Shown here one piece after another: positions 11,677 through 22,119 of a stretch of DNA of 64,000 nt. Every line of letters starts with the position of its first letter. Position 1 is the first letter of the stretch. The stretch lies in contig OZ038527.1 in NCBI GenBank assembly GCA_964036665.1, positions 17,320,221 through 17,384,220 of the forward strand. Reading direction: 5' to 3'. The notes under the pieces were generated by a model. It saw only the letters and a program-made list of their open reading frames with translations, made no database searches and was not told where the DNA came from. A program made the translations under genes and the position numbers. Source of the stretch: Gordius sp. MW1 (Eukaryota; Nematomorpha; Gordioida; Gordea; Gordiidae).

Positions 11677-12797
11677 TAGAGAACTCCAAAGTCACTTTCA
11701 CTTTTTTTCAACTCGAACCTGACCCGACCCGAAATCATTTTCAAATATTCTCCCAGGACCTGACCCGACCCAAAATTATTTTCAAATTTTCTACCCAGAC
11801 CCGACCCGAAATCATTTTCAAATTTTCTACCCGAACCCGACCCGACCCGAAAGCATTCTAAACTTCAACCCGAACCCGACCCTACCCGAAAAATTATTAA
11901 AATAAATTACTTTCGAGCGCGAAAAATGTTGTGTGTAAAATTAAATCGACAAATAAAAGCCATGATGATTTGTATTCTTTAAAGGGGATGGTGAAAAAAG
12001 CTTATATTTATTTATCTATATTTAGTTTCCTAATATCAAGTATGTTCATATGTTATAGACTTGAGACAACTATTTAACATCCATTATGAAACCATTATTA
12101 TATAGCTGATTATAATCAATATCGTAAATATGATGAAATTTATAGTGACTGTTCAAATGTTTTAAGTTTGAAGTGCAATTTAAGATAAATTCATTTGATA
12201 TGAAACTTAAAAATAATTATAAGTTATTATAAAAAAAATATTATATAATTATTAATTTGCGAATGAAACATTTTTAAAATTATAACTTACTTTTAAGTTG
12301 GCTTTTGAATATGTATTAAATGTAATTTAAATTAACGATGAGGATTAGCTAAAACTTCACGGTTAACACTAAAAGAATTTAAAATATAACTTTATTAAAA
12401 TAATTTACATTTTAATAGTCAAATTAAAAACAGGAGTAATTTATGTTGTTTGAATTCATGATGAGAATTAGCCAGCACTTCAGAGTTCGGAGTTTTAAAA
12501 CTTAAAAAAGAGGAAGAGAATTAAATAAATGAATATTCCAAATTAGTTGTACATTTTGATATTTAAAAACACTCTTTGCTTAGCAATTAACATTAGTTAA
12601 AAAAATAGGTCTCGCGTGTTTTTTACAATGTATAAACTTTGGACCCGACTCTTTAAATTTGACCCGACTCGACCCAAAAGCATTTTCAAATTTTCTACCC
12701 GGACCCGACCCGAAATCATTTTCAAATTTTCTACCGGAACCCGACCCGACCCGGGGTCGGGTCCGGGTCGGGTCTCGGGTACCCGTGCAGTTCTCTC
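11677..12797. mobile_element. hAT-like non-autonomous element with CCCGACCCGA arms
   Basis: The ends TAGAGAACT and AGTTCTCTC are inverted repeats with one mismatch. They are flanked by CTCTAGAG (11669-11676) and TTCTAGAG (12798-12805), a 7-of-8 match to an 8-bp duplication. Both subterminal zones (about 11705-11900 and 12645-12790) contain repeated CCCGACCCGA words spaced by TTTTCAAATTTTCTACC. The right one also carries an inverted GGGTCGGGT run. The middle is AT-rich without a transposase. Confidence 0.65.
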
Positions 12798-13183
12798 TTC
12801 TAGAGTATTTAAGAGAGAATAGGGATTAACGCGCCTGACATTAACAATCTTTTGCATATAAACTATTCGTTCATTTAACTCACGCAACAAACACAATAAG
12901 CTGCTAATGATGACGTTAAAAAAGAAACGAGGTAAGACTTTTACACCATCAATATTATTTAACACTCGCATATTTATGATGCAAAACCTTTTTCATACGC
13001 TAACCAAATTATGACGTTAACTTTTCTATATATTAAATATTAGTGAGTAACGGGCGAGTAGGGAGCCGTGACAAGGGGTCTGCTAGAGTGGTATTTTTTT
13101 TGTGAACTTGTAAACAAGTCGGGATGCAGAATGATCTTTAGTATAATATTTTATCATAGAAATTCGGATGTGCCAATAGATAT

Positions 13184-13456
13184 ATCGGGAAGTAAATACC
13201 AAATTACAAAGCAATAAATACTTTATTAAATGAAATGTTTGCGAGAAAAGTAAGTAGTAAAGAAGTGTTTTACATGTCTTCACATAATCGCGAATTAATT
13301 GAAATACATTAAAACAATTAACATTTAGTGGTGAATCCGCGAGCTATATGTGATTGGTCAATTAACGTCGCGAAGTAGTAAGGTAATGTAAATGAGTCAA
13401 TTAAGTTTCAAAGACAGGAGTAATATGCCCCGAGCAAAATAGTAATGGACGCAACA
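13184..13456 (-). repeat. 3' LTR of the gypsy element
   Basis: This 273-bp copy aligns along its length with 17486-17759, sharing for example TTAGTGGTGAATCCGCGAGC and AACGTCGCGAAGTAGTAAGG. The copies differ by scattered substitutions and small indels, including a missing block near 13225. That divergence fits an old insertion. The left end abuts the GATAT duplication. Confidence 0.85.
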
Positions 13457-13698
13457 AATATTCCGCTGGGTAAAAACGGAGTTCATACAAAATTAACAAA
13501 TTTTGAGCCAATGAACTTGGCGATTAGATTTGGTAATGGTTGGGTTAGGAAGTGGTGCGCTAGGTTTTGTAGAAGAAACAATGGTAGGTTGGTTTAAAAT
13601 TTGGTTTGGTGGGTGATTGTTTGGTTTGGGGGAATTTGGGTCAACTGATGAATTCGGGTTATCAACCTTAGGCTCGAGGAAAGCTGGCTTTAATCGAT

Positions 13699-14649
13699 CT
13701 ATCGGTCTAAGATAAAAAATTTAGTATGCTTTTCAATCACTTTGAAAAGTCCTTCATAGGGGGGAACCAAGGCTTTGCGTAGCCGGTCATCCCTAACAAA
13801 AACATGGGTGGAGGTAAATAAATTTTCGGAAATTTTTTGTTTGATGTTCGATGGTCTGGAAGGTGTAAATCGTACATCAACGAACTGCTGTCGAAGGCGT
13901 TGGATATAATCGGCGGCGTTTATGTCGCAATCCGACGGTTTTAAAAAATCTCCTGGGAGTCGTAAAGAAGTACCGTATACCAGCTCAGCGCTTGAACGGG
14001 CGAGGTCTTCCTTGACGGTGTTGCGAATCCCTAGGAGTACAAGGGGAATAAGTTCGGACCAACGAGTAACGTCACCTTTTGTCATGATTGAACTTTAGAG
14101 TTGTCGGTGAAATCGCTCTACCATCCCATTGGATTGTGGATGGTAAGCTGTCGTAGTGATATGGTGATAACCTTGTAAAATAAATAATTGTTTAAAAAGG
14201 ATTGATTGGAATTGCGCCCGGTCCGTGGTTAATGTCGCTGGAACACCAAAGTTGGCTATCCAGTGTGTCAAAATTGTGCGTGCAACGGTTTCGGTTGTTG
14301 CGTCATTAATGGGAATTGCAATCGGCCATCGGGTGAAACGATCAACGGCAGTAAAAATGTAAATGTGGCTGTTAGAAGGTGGTAAGGGTCTGACGAGATA
14401 TACATGTACGTGGCTAAACCTTGCGTCTGGTTCAGCGAACGTGCCTGGGGTTGATATTACTTGTCTATTTACCTTGCATTTTTGACATGCAATGCATTGC
14501 TTTGTCCAATCGCGTACATCTTTGTTCATTCCCTGCCAGATGAAACGTTGGGCGATTAGTTTAAGTGTTGGGCGTAAAGCTGGGTGAGAAAGACCATGTA
14601 GCTGATTAAAAACTATGCGTCGGAGCGTCCTAGGTACTAAAGGTCTCAA
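13699..14649 (-). pseudogene. integrase of the gypsy element
   Basis: The N-terminal zinc motif is visible as HGLSH followed by CIACQKC. The DDE core shows AVDRFTRW, LTTDRAQF and HPQSNGMVERFHRQL. A single in-frame TAA (14097-14095) then interrupts the domain. The same frame resumes at TKGDVTRWSELIPLVLLGIR and continues to 13699, ending in a chromatin-side tail with the YEGLFKVIEKH motif. It catalysed insertion of the cDNA and is now inactivated by the nonsense codon. Confidence 0.87.
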
Positions 14650-14799
14650 AGTCGATGTAGATGTATCGCACGTAATAGTTAAATATGTACATGGAATAAG
14701 CGTTGTTCCAGTTTAAGGCTTTCGAGCTCTTCTAGTTGATATTGCTCTTGTTTTTGTGTCATAGCAATTCATTCTGTGAGTGATGTGTTTGGTTATTGA

Positions 14800-15239
14800 A
14801 TGGAGTTTGGTTGTTGTATTGAATCGATATCAGTTCGGGACAAAGTGTCTTCTACTATATTCGCCTTACCTTTAATAAACTGTATATCTGAAGAAAATTG
14901 TGAGATATAGTCTAATTGTCGTATTTCGCGCGGCGAGTATTTATCGGATTTAGAAGTGAGAGCGTAAATTAACGGTTTGTGATCAGTAAAAATTGTAAAG
15001 TCGCGACCTTTTAAAATGTGTCGGTAATGTTTAATTGATAAATTGCTAGCAGTTCTCTCCCGAATGTACTGTATCGAGTTTGTGTTTTGCTCAATTTCAG
15101 GGAGAAAAGGATAAAGGACTGGTTTCCCCTTTTAATCTGATGTAGAACGGCTCCGATGGCAGAGTTTGACGCGTCGGTTGTAATAGAGATGTTGGCACCA
15201 TCCAATAAATGATTAAGGGTCGAGATTTTATCGAGCATT
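14800..15239 (-). pseudogene. RNase H domain of the gypsy element
   Basis: Coding traces include TTDASNSAIGAVLHQ (first catalytic Asp) and SKTQTRYSTFGRELLAIY (catalytic Glu), followed by FTDHKPLIYALTS (the TDHKPL motif) and an EDTLSR end motif where relatives have ADTLSR. The N-terminal half is in the shifted frame. The domain degrades the RNA strand of the RNA:DNA hybrid during retrotransposition. Confidence 0.8.
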
Positions 15240-16293
15240 ATTTTAATCTTGTGGAATGCGCCGCGCTCTGTGCGCTCTGCGTCATGTCCAATGGTCCTTT
15301 TGTGTCGTTGAGGAGATCAGTCAGCGGTTTAGAAGGGGTGCACAGTTGGGTATAAAACGCCTATAAAAATTTACCATAACCACGAAACGACGTAGTTGTG
15401 TCATAGTGGTCGGGGTGGCAAAATTCTTGATGGCCGAGATTTTCTCAGGTATTGGCGTTAAGCCCTAGGAAATTGAGAGAAGAACGTCCCCATTGGCACT
15501 TGTCCAGGTTAATTTTTATATCAAACTCTCTTAATCGTGTAAAAACCTCACGTAAGTGGTTTAAATGTTCACTAGTTGGTGTACTTGCGATTAAAATATC
15601 GTCCAAATATGCAAAGGTAAAATTTAGATCACAGAGCTTGTACAATGAAGCGTTGGAATGTTTGAGCAGCATTAAGTAAACCAAAAGGCATTCGCAAAAA
15701 TTCATAAAGACCGAAAGGTGTAGTTATATCAGTCTTTGCGATGTCTTCCACGGCTACTGGTATTTGATGGTAAGCTCTGACCAGATCTATTTTTGCATAG
15801 ATGGTTGTGCCGGCTAGGTTGAGCGAGAAATCGTGTAGGTGTGGCAAGGGGTAACGATCCGGTATCGTTAGAACGTTAAAGGCTCGGTAATCTCCACACG
15901 GTGGCCAATCACCTGGGTTTTTTTCGGAACCATGTGCAGTGGAGAATTCCAGGGGCTTTCTTAGGGTTGAATTATGCCGAGTTCGAGCATGTGTGCAAAC
16001 TCTTGTTTGGCAATCTTTAGCTTGATAGAGTCTAAGCGTCTAGGTCTGGCATAAACGGGTGGTCCTTGTGTACGTATGTGGTGGACTACTTGGTGGCTTA
16101 CGCATGACCTGTAATTTGGAGGGGCATATACATCGGGGAACTCTTTCAACACATTTATAAAATACGGTGAATCGATCTTTATTGCGAGTTGTAAATTATA
16201 CAAGTTCGAGTTAATATATCGCCAATACTTTAAAGTAGTCTTAGGGTCTAACAAACATTTACGCCGTATATCAACGAGAAGGTTATAATGATT
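15240..16293 (-). pseudogene. pol: reverse transcriptase of the gypsy element
   Basis: The pre-RT segment (16254-15961) ends at an in-frame stop. The region after it carries [13 protein letters not shown], then [15 protein letters not shown] and [20 protein letters not shown] in a shifted frame (15847-15629). FAYLDDILIAS (the catalytic YLDD) follows, back in the original frame (15705-15445). A connection segment with NFYRRFIPNCAPLL-like coding follows before RNase H. At least two frameshifts and several stops disable it. The fragments overlap at 15629-15705, showing where the frame changes. Confidence 0.85.
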
Positions 16294-16524
16294 TTAAAAA
16301 TCAGCTCCGATGTTAGGTGTCTTAACGTCTGCTATTGTAAAAACCCATGGAAAACCTCTCCGTAAGCTAAGGTCCAGTTGCATTGATTTCTGGCCATAGG
16401 TCAGTATGGAACTGTTATTTGCAGCTTGGAGGAGGATGTGTGAGGGGGTGAGACGGTGGTTACGCGGGGGTGGTATGACACTGAGTTCCGCGCCGGTATC
16501 TATTAAAAAACGAAATTGGTTGAT
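16294..16524 (-). pseudogene. retroviral-type aspartic protease of the gypsy element
   Basis: The active-site motif DTGAELSVIPP is encoded at about 16500-16468, in the gag frame. The domain ends in GADF, immediately followed by an in-frame TAA at 16296-16294 where intact relatives read on into the linker before reverse transcriptase. It would have cleaved the Gag-Pol polyprotein. It is not functional as it stands because stops lie on both sides. Confidence 0.8.
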
Positions 16525-17334
16525 TTATCGTAAATAAAAAATAAGCGACTGGTGTTCTGACCTGAACCAGGTGTCGCGGATTCTGGCAGGCCTATGGGTT
16601 TGACGAGGAAAGCGGGGTATAACTGCAAGGCTGTCGGCATTTAGTGGCCTTTTCCTTGTATCTTTGATGATACCAACACCAATCTTGAAGACGTCTGCGC
16701 GGGGTTGAAAAGGGGATCGAAATCGCCTTGATGTAGACCTACTTCTCGACTGAAAACTTTTTTTTTTGACTGCATGCCGCAATGTCTCGATGCTCACGCT
16801 CAGTTTATTGACCATGTCTCTGAGCGTCTCGATATCATTGTTTGATCTCTGTGTGGCAGGGGCGACGTTGGATATTTGAGGCGTATCCGCGATTCTATTA
16901 GCTGTTTCAGCTAGCTTGACTAAAGTCTGGTCACTTGCACAGATGTCCAAGCTTTTGGCCATTTTGTTGTCCAGTTTTTCCAACCACAATTGTTTTAAGA
17001 TGACGTCGTCCATTTTGGCGGTACCCAGGAGGTTTTTCATGTGTCTATATAGTTGTGATAGTGTACGATCACCCAATTGCACGTTGGAGAGTAAGTAGTG
17101 GAATCGTGCTGAGTCCGACTTTGTCGTGCGGTCGATGATAGCTGTCCGGATGGTGGGGTACGGAGCCTCAAGCGGTAAATTTTCCAAATAATCTTGGATT
17201 TCGATTGTTACTTCCTGAGGGAGGCATTCAATCACGTATCCAAGTTTGGTAGACGATGTTATTCGGCGTATCGTGAAAAGGGCCTCTATTTGGACAAACC
17301 ATAGACGGGGATTTATACGATTAAAGGGGGGCAT
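16525..17334 (-). pseudogene. gag: gag of the gypsy element
   Basis: The open stretch is 269 codons starting at ATG 17334. It resembles the invertebrate Ty3/gypsy capsid-type Gag, with an N-terminal LWFVQIEALF segment and a central FHYLLSNVQLGDRTLSQLYRHM region (given here only as LGDRTLSQLYRHM). A basic SR-rich tail (SRSRSTSRRFRSP) lies near residues 196-208. The protein packages retrotransposon RNA. A stop at 16527-16525 separates it from the protease, which continues in the same frame, so gag and pol were probably one ORF. Confidence 0.85.
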
Positions 17335-17485
17335 TTACAAAACATAGCGTTTTCCGATTTAATTTGGGCGTCATCTAATTGGTTTGTATCCATTTACAAG
17401 GTTGCGTTTAACAAGGGTTGAGTAAGGGTTGGATAGAAGGGTGCGTAAAACAAGGGTAGGTAGAAGGGTGCGTGGTGCGTCACCA

Positions 17486-17759
17486 ATACGGGGAAGTAAA
17501 TCCAAATTATAAAGTAATAAATACTTTATTAAATATCCAATGAAAGTCAAACGTTTGCGAGAAAAGTAAGTAATAAAGAAGTGTTTTACACGTCTTTATA
17601 TAATCGCGAATTAATTGAAATAATTAACATTTAGTGGTGAATCCGCGAGCTATATGTGATTGGTCAATTAACGTCGCGAAGTAGTAAGGTAAAGTAACAA
17701 TTAAGTTTCAAAGTAGTCAAAAGTAATATGCCGCGAGCAAAATAGTAATGGACGCATCA
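17486..17759 (-). repeat. 5' LTR of the gypsy element with adjacent primer site
   Basis: In element orientation this LTR starts TGATGCGTCC and is followed directly by TGGTGACGCACCACGC (complement of about 17470-17485). That is a plausible primer binding site because it starts with TGG, the complement of a tRNA CCA end. The outer side abuts GATAT at 17760-17764. Confidence 0.85.
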
Positions 17760-17782
17760 GATATATGCTTACGGGGTGATAG

Positions 17783-17977
17783 TAGTGTAACGGCTGGGTT
17801 TTGTTTGGTCGGTCATTGGTTTTAGTTGACTAAACATCAACAGACCAAAGGGTTGACTAAAAAATCGTTGGTCTATAAGTGCGACTATGAAAAGCAGATC
17901 AAAAATTTTTGGTTTTATGTTTAGTCGGCTAAAACCAAAAGTCAACCAAATAAAGCCTAGCCGTTTTTACAACACTA
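17783..17977. mobile_element. 195-bp hAT MITE
   Basis: Inverted termini TAGTGT...ACACTA extend into arms of about 50 bp, with AACGGCTGGGTTTTGTTTGG on the left and a matching complement on the right. The flanks are a perfect 8-bp duplication GGTGATAG (17775-17782 and 17978-17985). It inserted 18 bp beyond the gypsy target duplication. Its arms also contain TTAGTNGACTAAA inner palindromes. Confidence 0.85.
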
Positions 17978-18016
17978 GGTGATAGCTAATTGTTATTATT
18001 AACAACGTGCTGTGCA

Positions 18017-19391
18017 TAAAGACCTGCACGGGCCGCCCGAATCCCGGCTCGGAAAAGCCCGAATGAGCCCGGGTTCGGGCCTTATATTTTGAGGTTTTAA
18101 AATTCCGGGCCGGGCCTAATTTATAAAAAATGGCCCAGAATAATTGAGAAGTAGTAGTCTAAGTAGTCTTTGATTCTATTAAAATAATATCACATTATTA
18201 AAAATTTGTTTGAAATTTTGTTGAAATAAAGATTTATAATACGATTCCGGTTGGGGTTTTTATAAAGAGATTAGAGACTAATTTGACTAAATTATCCCTA
18301 TCTCTTTTAGAATGTTACTTGAAAATAAAAACAGACATATAACGTTTTCGCTCTTATTGGAGCTCATCAGTATGCCATAGTTAATTCTCTAGTCACATAG
18401 TAATCGAGATAGCTATATATAAGGCCAAATTAGATTTTCACGTTTACGATGTTTAAGGATAAAACTCATTAAACCCACCGTAATTGTGGCGTAAATAATA
18501 TTTGTTTGAAATTTTGTTGAAATAAAGATTTATAATACGATTCCGGTTGGGGTTTTTATAAAGAGGGCCCGATTTACGACGGGTGGAAACCGCGAATCTA
18601 ACAAGTCACATTCTAAAAGAGATAGGGATAATTTAGTCAAATTAGTCTCTAATTTAAAAGTGTCCTAGATGACATATAAATTAGAGTTATTCTTATTTGA
18701 TTAACGGTTTCCACCCGTCGTAAATCGAGCCCTCTTTATTAAAAATTAATTAGTTAAGTATTAAATCTGCTAGACATTGATTTTTTCGCGCTATTTTTAA
18801 TTAACAACGATAGAGCAAGGAGCAAAAAAGAAATCTACTTCTAATAGCTGAAAATATTTAAAAATAATTTTTAAAATAAATGAAAACCTTAAAGGAAAGA
18901 GTGAAGTATTGAAAAGGTTTTTTATTTGAATGGTTAAGAAAATAGATTTTGATTTTTGTAAAACAGAAAAAATGTGTTATCTTAAAATTCTTGCTCATCA
19001 GATTAATTTATGTTAGTTTTGATTATGCTTAATAAGAAACACTCATCTTTAAAAGCATAAATGCTGCAAAGAAGCCCAGGAAAAGGAAATTTAGAGAAAT
19101 TAAAAAACGCAATCATGAAGAGCGAGGAACTAATTTTAATGGGACATATGGAAGCTTGTGTCTTTTTGCATGAAAATAGTTCAATTATAAAATTATAATT
19201 ATATTTTATGAGTTTCATTTTTCAATAAAAATTTTACCAAAATTTAGTTTCATTAATCAATAGTTAAAAATTTCGGGCCGGGCCCTGACTGCATTTTTAA
19301 AAACTCTAAAATACGAGCCGGGCCTGATTTTTTTTAATTTAAAATTCTGGACTCGGGTAGGACCTCAAAAAATTAATTTTGCAGGCCTCTA
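18017..19391. mobile_element. hAT element with GGGCCGGGCC arms, non-autonomous
   Basis: Termini TAAAGACCTGCA and, inverted, TAGAGGCCTGCA match at 10 of 12. The perfect 8-bp duplication GCTGTGCA lies at 18009-18016 and 19392-19399. Both ends carry GC-rich CCGGGCCGGGCC-type subterminal repeats (about 18030-18135 and 19275-19375) in an otherwise AT-rich element. No transposase ORF is present. The interior holds further nested inverted and direct repeats, listed separately. Confidence 0.82.
18204..18740. repeat. rearranged direct and inverted repeats inside the hAT element
   Basis: A 66-bp segment at 18204-18269 is repeated directly at 18500-18565. A 46-bp segment at 18270-18315 is repeated perfectly in inverted orientation at 18608-18653. 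A third pair, about 30 bp with one mismatch, bounds a smaller foldback at about 18561-18740 (left arm includes CGATTTACGACGGGTGGAAA). This looks like a MITE inserted into a copy of itself, or an aborted repair event. Confidence 0.8.
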
Positions 19392-19399
19392 GCTGTGCA

Positions 19400-19614
19400 G
19401 TCATGTATAAATAATTTAGGCTTCACAATTGTAGCTAGAAGATGCGGCACATGTGGCGGTGTAATGTAAGATTCCATAGGGTAGAGGATCATTAAAAAAA
19501 GGACAAGTGCTTTTCACGATGACTCTTTTGATGGTGATGATACTTAGTCTGTTTATTCCTTTCAACAGGTAGGAATAATAAGACGCCCTAGATAACATTA
19601 ACAACACTAACAAA
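19400..19614. other. short spacer between mobile elements
   Basis: No gene or repeat is recognised. It separates the hAT duplication from the start of the recognisable LINE coding fragment. Earlier parts of that fragment could be present but too decayed to read. Confidence 0.3.
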
Positions 19615-19872
19615 CGCAAAACGGTTAAATACCAGGCCCTCCTACCCTCTAATATCTTTACCCTTATCGTTGCCTCGTGTTCTGGGACATTTGGTCGGGC
19701 CGCCATTAAGCCTTTTAAAGAAATGAGCCGTCATTGCCCGCCCTCTAAATATTCTACAAATTTTTTAATTAAACAAAAAATTGGCATTTTTATAGCAAAG
19801 TACAATTTTAAATCTTTGGCCGACAGTTGGTTACTTTTAATAGATGACACATGCAACGCTTTTAAATTATAA
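19615..19872 (+). pseudogene. C-terminal fragment of a LINE-type reverse transcriptase ORF
   Basis: The plus strand encodes KYQALLPSNIF, VASCSGTFG, PPSKYSTNFL and IAKYNFKSLADSW, ending at TAA 19870-19872. These match, position by position, the C-terminus of the better preserved minus-strand copy at 25538-26703 (KYKALLSSNIF, VASCSGTFG, PPSKHSVPFL, IAKYNFKSFADSW). It is therefore a second, 5'-truncated copy of the same element family in the opposite orientation. No poly(A) tract follows it. Confidence 0.8.
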
Positions 19873-20045
19873 TTTTTTTATTTTGTTTTATACCCGCTCT
19901 TATATTTTTCCAATTTTAACACTTCACATTTATAATGTTCTTACGTAAAAGAAACAATAAATATATAACACATAGATGATATTTATATACTACATTCACG
20001 AGGTATGTATCAATAAGAGATACATTAATTCTAGATACTCATAAT

Positions 20046-21602
20046 CAGGGTTTCTTTCAGAAAAAAATGCTCCGGGGGGGGGGGGGGGGTAATTTCAACT
20101 TCCGGGGGGGGGGGTAATTTTTTTTAATTGCTAAACCATTTTATATAATATTTACTGATTTTTATTGGTGATATAAGTGATATATCATGTTTAATAGCTT
20201 TCCTCTTTCTCCTGTCGCTTTTCTGTAATTTGTAAACGAGACATTAATGAACACTCCCTTTGTTTTTTGTTGAATAAATAAATCGTTTTTGTTGTAAAGA
20301 GAACAGGCAGAGCATAAAGCCCCACCAAAGGCTTCATCAAAAATTAGCCATTTGTATTTAGATGTCCATGAAATCATAATATATGATGGTTTAAGTTTTA
20401 AATTTTGCCCATGTTTTTCACTTTCAGAGACTGAGCAATTAGTAGAGCTGCCAATACACTCATCTTTATCAATATATATTAATAAAATAAAAACAACTTG
20501 CATAATTTTAATTACCAGCATTTTTATCATAAGAAAAAGAAGAGACAGTTTTCCCCACTCCAGCAGAATTACAATTTTCATCTTGACCTAAAACATAAAA
20601 ATATATATAATACTTCTATATTAAAACCAAAATCTTTCTTGTCTATTTCAGAGTTCATGTGAATTTCACTGCTGGAAGCAGAATAATATCTGCCTTTAAC
20701 TTATAGATATTTAAAATATCTAATGCTTAAAAATAATTACCATAATTTCCCATAGTAAGGGATAAAACAAGAGTTTTTTTTAATTCAGTCCCATCTTTAC
20801 TTATTACAAACAAACATATTCATGTCTTATTTTAATTAAACACAAATACCCATACATAATTAAAATTATTCCAAATTAAATCATATTTACCATCTTTTTT
20901 ATTACTCTTTTCCTTTTTACTAAAGTAGTGTAAAAGAGTACTTTTATATTTACCAAACATCTGCAATTCAAAATAAGCATATTATATCATTAAAAAACAA
21001 ACAATAGAATCTATTATTAATAATAATTTTTTTTAAGTTTATAAGTAAGATAGTGATTTAATAATTCTAAAAGCATTTATTTATGTTTATTTACCTATTG
21101 ATATTTTTTAATTAAAAATAATTTGTAACTTTCAAGATTGTAAATTAGGGTCCAGAGATGTTAAAAAATGATGTCTATGCGTATCGATGCATTCGACCAA
21201 AGTTTAACTGACAAAATATCTATGAATGTCCATGAATATTCAACGAAAATGCTTTTTGGTAGAAGTTTATAGAGACGAAAACGTTAGGGTTAGTGTTTTA
21301 GGTCGGGGTTTTAGGTTAGGGTTAGATGCACACATTTCAATCGACAAAAGCATTTTCGTAGACATTTTTTTGTTTTTTGCTTTGTCAAATGCAACTGAAT
21401 CATGTCTATGAATGATTTCCACCTGATTTGTAAAAAAATTTAATTTCAAAAATTTTATATTTTTTTTATTGACAAATTAAAATAATTTATTGAATTTCAA
21501 TTTTAGCCTATTAATATAATTTATGACTTCATGATGGAATTGAGTTCATGCTTCCTTCAATCAAAACTCTCCGGGGGGGGTATTTGAAATAAAGAAACCC
21601 TG
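20046..21602. mobile_element. hAT element with CAGGGTTTCTTT ends
   Basis: Twelve-base inverted termini CAGGGTTTCTTT lie at 20046-20057 and, inverted, at 21591-21602. The flanks are a perfect 8-bp duplication CTCATAAT (20038-20045 and 21603-21610). Both ends have long G runs just inside the termini (CCGGGGGGG...). The 1557-bp body carries only an N-terminal type zinc-finger fragment and no readable catalytic domain, so it is defective. A TTAGGG-like patch occurs at about 21284-21326. Confidence 0.87.
20162..20581 (-). pseudogene. TTF/ZMYM-type zinc-finger fragment of a hAT transposase
   Basis: An ORF of up to 139 codons has a segment SWTSKYKWLIFDEAFGGALC followed by SACSLYNK and FTNYRKATGERGKLLN. 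This is the layout of the TTF-type zinc finger N-terminal to many hAT-like transposases and their domesticated ZMYM relatives (W..KY.WL, then C..C, then F.N...K). The first 45 residues are hydrophobic and probably not genuine; an exon boundary near 20460 is possible. No DDE core or dimerisation domain follows. It lies inside the hAT element 20046-21602. Confidence 0.6.
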
Positions 21603-21610
21603 CTCATAAT

Positions 21611-22119
21611 AAACTCCAATTACTACACCCCCCCCCCCTATTCGTGTTTAATTCGTCATCAAATAGTTGTGCTGGTCGAGTGTTTTGTCAGTCTAGTATA
21701 AAATTGTTGAAATTTTAGATTTAGATTGTGTCTGCACCATTTAGTTTCTGACCTTCACTTCCTTGTTCGCGGAACTTTAACTCTAAATGGTCCCCCGAAA
21801 AATGGTCCCCTGGGGGAAGATTTTAAATTAGGGGACCTTTTTTAACAGGGGGACATTATATTCGGCGAGATGGTTTTCGGCGAGTTGATAGGGCTCCGTT
21901 TAGTTTTAGCACGTATATATAGTTTTTTAGCCGTGAATGTAATTTTTCTTACATTGTTTTATAAATAAACTATGGTTTGGAAATGTGTAATTGATACACA
22001 TTTTAAAATGTTATTTTTAATGTATAATAAGTTCAATATTTTTTTTATTAAGTTTTAGAATACTTTAACCAAAATTATTATAATCTATATAACCTTTCCT
22101 TAAATGTGTACATTTAAAA
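21611..22119. other. sequence upstream of TAF13
   Basis: This is AT-rich with a C run at 21628-21637. No ORF is seen. It presumably contains the TAF13 promoter, but I see no element that I can assign. Confidence 0.35.

Larger units (their letters stand above)
13184..17759 (-). mobile_element. Ty3/gypsy LTR retrotransposon, full length but decayed
   Basis: The element is 4576 bp on the minus strand, bounded by two LTRs and by the 5-bp duplication GATAT (13179-13183 and 17760-17764). Order from the 5' end is LTR, primer site, gag, protease, reverse transcriptase, RNase H, integrase, LTR. Gag, protease, pre-RT, the YLDD segment and integrase lie in one frame. The RT palm segment at 15847-15629 and the RNase H start at 15238 lie in another. 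The ancestral element therefore had a single gag-pol ORF of about 1200 codons, now broken by paired frameshifts and stops. Integrase downstream of RNase H is the Ty3/gypsy order. No envelope-like ORF is present. Confidence 0.92.

Noticed and set aside
12597-12971. ORFs on both strands through the CCCGACCCGA zone
   Set aside because: The repeats read as RPDPGSGR-type low-complexity peptides inside a non-autonomous hAT-like element.
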